Assembly: GCA_036382905.1 (NCBI GenBank)
Contig: DASVPL010000114.1
Coordinates: 1 to 18,109 of the forward strand
DNA length: 18,109 nucleotides
Direction of reading: 5' to 3'
From: AC-37 sp036382905
Lineage (GTDB): Bacteria > Actinomycetota > Thermoleophilia > Solirubrobacterales > Thermoleophilaceae
Shown: piece by piece, positions 14,571-18,109 of the stretch
How positions within the stretch are numbered: the stretch's first letter is position 1
Layout: every line of letters starts with the position of its first letter
The notes under the pieces: generated by a model
What the model saw: the letters and a program-made list of their open reading frames with translations, nothing else
Told to the model about the DNA's origin: nothing
The model's database searches: none
Position numbers and translations under genes: made by a program

Positions 14571-15340
14571 CCCCGCTGCGCGTCCTGGGCGACGACCGCG
14601 CCCTGGCCCTGGCGGGCCCGCCCGGCGCCGAGCCCGCGGCCGGGCCCGCGGTCCACCTCGGCGAGCCCTCCACCGAGCCCGCCCCCGGCGACGTGGTGTG
14701 GCTCCCCGGCCCCGCCTCCGAGCCCCCGTGCGCGGGCGTGCGGCTCGTGGCCACGGGCGGCGACGCACTCTGGTCGCGCGCGCCGTGGCCCGCCCGCGAC
14801 GAGCTCTTCGACCTCGCTCTCCCCACCGACGAGTGCGCGCTCGTGGTCGGCGCCGACGACGCGCGGCGCGCGGTCGTGGTCGAGAAGCTCGAGGCGCGCG
14901 GGCGCCCGGTCCTCGTGGCGCCGCAACTGAGCGCCGGCGACCTCGCGCGCGTGTCCGTCGTGGCGCTGCTCGGCGACGCCGACGCCCCCGCGCCGGCGAG
15001 TCCGTGGTCGGCCCGCGCGATGCCCGCCGAGGCCCCGGCCGTGCTCGCCGCGCGGCGGGTCCTCGTGGCGCCGCGCTGCGGCCTCACGTTCGGGCTCCTG
15101 CCCGGCAGCGACCACCTCGCCTTCGGCGCCGAGGACGACGTCGTCTCCTACATCGACGCGGTGCTCACCTTCCCTCAGGCGTTCGAGCCGCTCCCCGCAC
15201 TGGGCGCGCTCGCCGCCGAGCGCCACCGCGCGTCGCGCGTGTACGCGCGCCTCGCCCTCGAGCTGCGCGCCGCCGCCGACCCCGCCGCCGCCGACGACCC
15301 CGCCGCCGCCGACCCCGCCGCCGCCGACCCCGCCGGCTAG
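14567..15340 (+). CDS. Unrecognised protein with a C-terminal Ala/Asp/Pro repeat tail
   Basis: A 257-residue, Ala/Pro-rich protein I cannot assign. The first 90 residues are low in complexity. The middle looks like a small alpha/beta domain (ALVVGADDARRAVVVEKLEARGRPVLVAP, 91-119). The part from about 164 is the most conserved-looking: RVLVAPRCGLTFGLLPGSDHL, then FPQAFEPLPALGALAAERHRASRVYARLALEL. That last part recalls the C-terminal helix region of CgeB/Glyco_trans_1_2-type glycosyltransferases, so it may be a degenerate GT-B half. No transmembrane helix or signal peptide is seen. The tail from about 235 is built of AAADP units. The ATG overlaps the preceding stop (ATGA), and its TAG stop shares the tetramer CTAG with the stop of the convergent wzm gene. 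GC-rich coding and tight coupling support a real gene. Confidence 0.72.
   Translation: MTPLRVLGDDRALALAGPPGAEPAAGPAVHLGEPSTEPAPGDVVWLPGPASEPPCAGVRLVATGGDALWSRAPWPARDELFDLALPTDECALVVGADDARRAVVVEKLEARGRPVLVAPQLSAGDLARVSVVALLGDADAPAPASPWSARAMPAEAPAVLAARRVLVAPRCGLTFGLLPGSDHLAFGAEDDVVSYIDAVLTFPQAFEPLPALGALAAERHRASRVYARLALELRAAADPAAADDPAAADPAAADPAG
15278..15337 (+). repeat. Tandem 15-bp repeat GACCCCGCCGCCGCC at the gene's 3' end
   Basis: Three full units (15278-15292, 15296-15310, 15311-15325) and a partial fourth (15326-15337), with one extra GAC codon between the first two. In frame it encodes DPAAA repeats at the C-terminus of the unrecognised protein. Because the unit is a multiple of three, slippage would change tail length without breaking the frame. 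Confidence 0.85.
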
Positions 15341-16182
15341 ATCTGCTCCGCGATGTGCGGGGCCTCGCGGTTGAACAGCCAGAAGCCCAGCACCGTGGTG
15401 AGCACCATGATCGCTATCGGGATCAGCAGCCCGGTCGGGCCGGCCGCGGCGGCCGCGGTCGGCGCGCTCGGGTCGATCACCGCGTGGCGCGTCTGCTCGA
15501 GGAACACCGAGACCGGGTTGAGCATCACGAGCTCGCCCCACTCGGGCTTCGGGATCGCCTCGATGGGATAGATCACCGGCGCCGCGTAGAACATCGCCTG
15601 TGAGATGACCTGCCAGATCGGCTGCACGTCCCGCGCGCGCACGTACAGCGCCGAGAGCAGCATCGACAGGCCGACCGCCCAGGTCCCGAGCGCGAGCATC
15701 AGCACCGGGAACTCGAGCCACGACCAGCGCGGCTCGACGCCCTGCGCGAGGGCGAAGACGCCCACGGCCGCCAGGTTGATCGTCAGGTTGAGGAACGCCG
15801 TCAGCACCACGGCCAGCGGGATCACCATGCGCGGGAAGTGGATCTTGCGGACCAGGTTCTCGCGATCGACGAGCGAGCTGATCGCCGCGGCGGTGGAGTC
15901 GGTGAAGAACGTGAAGATCACGATGCTCATCAGCAGCACCACCGCGAAGTGCTCCGCCTGCTGCCCGATCCGCACGAACTCCGTGAACACGAAGTAGAGG
16001 ACCGTGAACAGCATCAGCGGCCGCATGAGCTGCCACAGGTAGCCGAGGAACGACCCGAAGAAGGTCAGCTTGAAGTCGGTGATCGCCAGCGTCCAGGTGA
16101 GGTGCAGGAACCTGCGCCAGTCGCCGCCGAGCGCCGACGGCCCGCGGATCCGCTTCCCGAATGCGCTCTCGGCGGTGCTCAC
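15337..16182 (-). CDS. wzm: ABC-2 type polysaccharide exporter permease (Wzm/TagG-like)
   Basis: A 281-residue integral membrane protein with six hydrophobic segments, matching ABC-2 permeases for O-antigen and teichoic acid export. Typical features are an amphipathic N-terminal part (LHLTWTLAITDFKLTFFGSFLGYLW), LVRKIHFPRMVIPLAVVL (110-127), SALYVRARDVQPIWQVISQAMFYAAPVIYP (177-206) and LNPVSVFLEQTRHAVID (221-237). The GTG at 16182 is chosen because it overlaps the wzt stop (GTGA, 16179-16182); longer readings would run back into wzt. With Wzt it would move a finished lipid-linked polysaccharide across the membrane. An Ala run (TAAAAAG, about 242-248) sits in the last outer loop, which is unusual but not disruptive. 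Its TAG stop shares CTAG with the stop of the convergent gene. Confidence 0.94.
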   Translation of the reverse strand: MSTAESAFGKRIRGPSALGGDWRRFLHLTWTLAITDFKLTFFGSFLGYLWQLMRPLMLFTVLYFVFTEFVRIGQQAEHFAVVLLMSIVIFTFFTDSTAAAISSLVDRENLVRKIHFPRMVIPLAVVLTAFLNLTINLAAVGVFALAQGVEPRWSWLEFPVLMLALGTWAVGLSMLLSALYVRARDVQPIWQVISQAMFYAAPVIYPIEAIPKPEWGELVMLNPVSVFLEQTRHAVIDPSAPTAAAAAGPTGLLIPIAIMVLTTVLGFWLFNREAPHIAEQI

Positions 16183-17432
16183 GTGGCCCGCGCGGTCAGC
16201 TTCTCGCCGGACGGCGTCTCGATCGTCACGTCGTGGTCGAAGTTCACGAGCCCGCCGGTCGCGTGCGCGCCGGTGCTCACCACGGTCGCTAGTTGCGGGC
16301 GCCGGTCGAGCAGGTGGTTGCCGGGCGGCCCGGTCGTGACCCACGGCGACGCGTACAGCCGCCCCGGCGCGAACACGTTCTCGAACTGCACCGAGAACAC
16401 GACCTCGTCACCGGCGGAGTAGCTGCCGGTGCCCCAGTCGGCCGCGTCGGTGGACGTGGCGAACAGCGGCAGGTGGGCCTCGTTCTCGAGCAGGACTGCA
16501 AGCGCGGGGTTCACGATCTCCCGCTGGAACACGACGCGCATGCGAAAGCTGCACGGCTCGCCCTGGGGGAGCGCGGTCTGGCGCTCGCCGTCGTCGTCCT
16601 CGAACCAGGCCTCGGCGATCTGCGCGGTCTGGTCGCCGTAGCGCTCCTCGCCGCTCTCCTCGTCGCGACCCCCCTCGCGCCCGAAGTTCAGCTCGAGGTA
16701 GTTGCTCGCCACCTCGTCGGGCGGTCCGATCATCCGCATGTTGCCGCGCTCGATAAGCAGCGCGCGGTCGCAGAAGCGCTTGACGGCTCCCATGTCGTGG
16801 GTCACGAACAGGATCGTCCGGCCCTCCTCGCGCATCCGGTGGAAGACGTCGAAGCACTTCTGCTGGAACGAGGCGTCGCCCACCGCCAGCACCTCGTCGA
16901 TCAGCAGGATGTCGGCGTCGACCTCGATCATCACCGAGAACGCGAGCCGCACCTGCATCCCGGACGAGTAGTTCTTGAGCTTGAGGTCCACGAACTCGTG
17001 CAGCTCGGCGAAGTCGATCACGCGCTCGAAGCGCTCGCGCGCGTCCTTCGGCGAGAGCCCGAGCATGACCGCGTTGAGCGCCACGTTGTCGCGGGCGGCG
17101 AGGTCCGGGTTGAAGCCCACTCCCAGCTCGATGAAGGTCGACACGCGACCGTTCACGTAGATCGCGCCGGTGTCGACGCCATAGATGCCCGCCATGCACT
17201 TGAGGAGCGTGCTCTTGCCGGACCCGTTGCGCCCCACGATCCCGAAGAACTCGCCCTTCGGCACCGCGAACGACACGTCCTTGAGCGCCTCGAACTGGTC
17301 GTGACCGGTGCGCCTGAACGGATGGAGCGCGCGCTCCTTGAACGTGTGGACGGCCTCGTGTGGCTTCCGGAACGTCTTCGATACGCCGTCGACGACGACC
17401 GCCGGCAGCTCGCTGTCGGGCGGCGGGCTCAT
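16179..17432 (-). CDS. wzt: ABC exporter ATPase with C-terminal glycan-recognition domain (Wzt-like)
   Basis: A 417-residue protein, longer than a plain ABC ATPase. The nucleotide-binding domain spans about 1-250, with Walker A GRNGSGKST (67-75), signature YSSGMQVRLAF (155-165), Walker B ILLIDE (175-180) with the catalytic Glu, and the H-loop THD (211-213). The segment TFRKPHEAVHTFKERALHPFRR (20-41) is typical of polysaccharide and teichoic acid exporters. Residues 268-417 form a beta-rich domain (CSFRMRVVFQREIVNPALAVLLENE, GTGSYSAGDEVVFSVQFENVFAPGRLYASP) like the Wzt C-terminal domain that in E. coli O8/O9a binds the capped chain end. This suggests the exported glycan carries a terminal mark, possibly the product of the methyltransferase at 9222. 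The ATG at 17432 overlaps the lhgO stop (ATGA), and the stop overlaps wzm. Confidence 0.96.
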   Translation of the reverse strand: MSPPPDSELPAVVVDGVSKTFRKPHEAVHTFKERALHPFRRTGHDQFEALKDVSFAVPKGEFFGIVGRNGSGKSTLLKCMAGIYGVDTGAIYVNGRVSTFIELGVGFNPDLAARDNVALNAVMLGLSPKDARERFERVIDFAELHEFVDLKLKNYSSGMQVRLAFSVMIEVDADILLIDEVLAVGDASFQQKCFDVFHRMREEGRTILFVTHDMGAVKRFCDRALLIERGNMRMIGPPDEVASNYLELNFGREGGRDEESGEERYGDQTAQIAEAWFEDDDGERQTALPQGEPCSFRMRVVFQREIVNPALAVLLENEAHLPLFATSTDAADWGTGSYSAGDEVVFSVQFENVFAPGRLYASPWVTTGPPGNHLLDRRPQLATVVSTGAHATGGLVNFDHDVTIETPSGEKLTARAT

Positions 17433-18109
17433 CGGGGCAAATGTAGCTCCGCACGCTCGGCCACCAGCCGGGCGATGGCGAATGCGGAGGTGGCCGCGGG
17501 GGAGGGGGCGTTGCGAACGTGAAGGGCGCGTTCGGTCTCGGAGAGCACGAAGTCGTCGAGCAGCCGGCCGTCGCGGCCCACCGCCTGTGCGCGGACGCCG
17601 GACGGCCCGGGGAGCACGTCCGCGGGCCCCAGCTCGGGCACGAAGCGCGCCGCCGCGCGCACGAGCGAGCGCCGGCTGCCCGCGTGGCGCAGCTCGCTCA
17701 GACCGGTCCGCCAGAAGCGGCCCATCAGCCGCCAGGTGCCGCCGAAGCGCAGGCCGCCAACGAGAAGCGCGGTCGGGCCGATCGTCACCTCGCCGTCGAC
17801 GTGTCGCGTGAGGTGCACGCCGAGGAACGGCAGCCGCGGGTCGGGCACCGGGTAGATCAGCGAGCGGACGAGCTCGCGGCGCTCGGGGCGCAGCCGCAGA
17901 TAGCCGCCGCGGAACGGGACGACATGTGGGTCGCGCGGACCGCTGGCGGTCCGCGCGAGCCGGTCCGACCACAGCCCGGCGCAGAAGATCGCGTGGCGCG
18001 CGCGCAGCTCGCCGCGGGAGTGGCGCAGCACGAGCCGGCGGCCACCCGCCGCGACTCCCGTGACCGCGCAGCCGGTGTGCACAGGCACGCCGTCGCGCTC
18101 GTGATCGAG
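17429..18109 (-). CDS. lhgO: L-2-hydroxyglutarate oxidase/dehydrogenase (C-terminal part; cut by the window's right edge)
   Basis: 226 residues are visible and the frame is open to the right edge, so the N-terminal FAD-binding GxGxxG region lies outside. Family blocks in order are FCAGLWSDRLAR, VVPFRGGYLRLRPERRELVRSLIYPVPDPRLPFLGVHLTR, GEVTIGPTALL, RFVPELGPADVLPGPSGVRAQAVGRDGRLLDDFVL and LHVRNAPSPAATSAFAIARLVAE. These are characteristic of LhgO, an FAD enzyme of the DAO superfamily that oxidises L-2-hydroxyglutarate to 2-oxoglutarate, often passing electrons to the quinone pool. The usual VPFRGEYY appears here as VPFRGGYL. A GTG at 18088 is an internal in-frame codon, not the start. Its stop overlaps the wzt start (ATGA), so it is probably cotranscribed with the exporter. 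The link to glycan export is unexplained. Confidence 0.9.
   Translation of the reverse strand, partial: LDHERDGVPVHTGCAVTGVAAGGRRLVLRHSRGELRARHAIFCAGLWSDRLARTASGPRDPHVVPFRGGYLRLRPERRELVRSLIYPVPDPRLPFLGVHLTRHVDGEVTIGPTALLVGGLRFGGTWRLMGRFWRTGLSELRHAGSRRSLVRAAARFVPELGPADVLPGPSGVRAQAVGRDGRLLDDFVLSETERALHVRNAPSPAATSAFAIARLVAERAELHLPR

Noticed and set aside
15278..15337. Tandem repeat as a CRISPR or phase-variation switch
   Set aside because: There are no spacers, and the 15-bp unit keeps the reading frame, so slippage would alter tail length rather than turn the gene off.

Overview
The window is gene-dense, very GC-rich DNA (most third codon positions are G or C). It has Ala/Arg-rich proteins, many GTG starts, one apparent TTG start, almost no clear Shine-Dalgarno sequences and stop/start overlaps of the ATGA type. 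This fits a high-GC actinomycete; the ABC permease and glycosyltransferase sequences remind me of class Thermoleophilia (Solirubrobacterales/Gaiellales), but that is an impression from sequence style, not a test. No rRNA, tRNA, CRISPR array, insertion sequence or phage gene was seen, and no stretch over 100 bases lacks a gene.

The window is a surface-polysaccharide (glycan) biosynthesis and export locus in five transcription blocks. (1) Minus strand, 1-2189: a GT2 polyprenyl-phosphate-sugar synthase-like enzyme, a small two-helix membrane protein, and the N-terminus of a large membrane protein that looks like a DUF2142/PMT-type GT-C protein. All three reading frames overlap. (2) Plus strand, 2289-4572: two GT4 glycosyltransferases. 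(3) Minus strand, 4539-5699: a third GT4, paralogous to and convergent with the second, with the 3' ends overlapping by 34 bp. (4) Plus strand, 5765-15340: the main block, consisting of a Wzx-like flippase, rmd, gmd, a methyltransferase with an N-terminal zinc ribbon, a GT2, a GT2-GT4 fusion, a GT4 with a C-terminal coiled coil, and an unrecognised protein with an AAADP-repeat tail. (5) Minus strand, 18109-15337: the C-terminal part of an L-2-hydroxyglutarate oxidase (lhgO), then wzt and wzm, each overlapping the next by 4 bp.

Reading the genes together: Gmd and Rmd should convert GDP-mannose to GDP-D-rhamnose. The GT2/GT4 enzymes would build a rhamnose-containing chain on a lipid carrier. 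Wzm/Wzt, whose ATPase has a C-terminal glycan-recognition-type domain, would export it. The methyltransferase is a candidate for chain-end capping and the coiled-coil GT4 a candidate for scaffold or length control, by analogy with D-rhamnan and mannan systems (Pseudomonas A-band, E. coli O8/O9a). The flippase and the GT2/GT-C pair at the left may serve a second glycan or add side-chain sugars outside the membrane. Substrates and linkages cannot be read from the sequence. The least explained items are the AAADP-tailed protein, the coiled-coil GT4, the small membrane protein in block 1, and the coupling of lhgO to the exporter genes.
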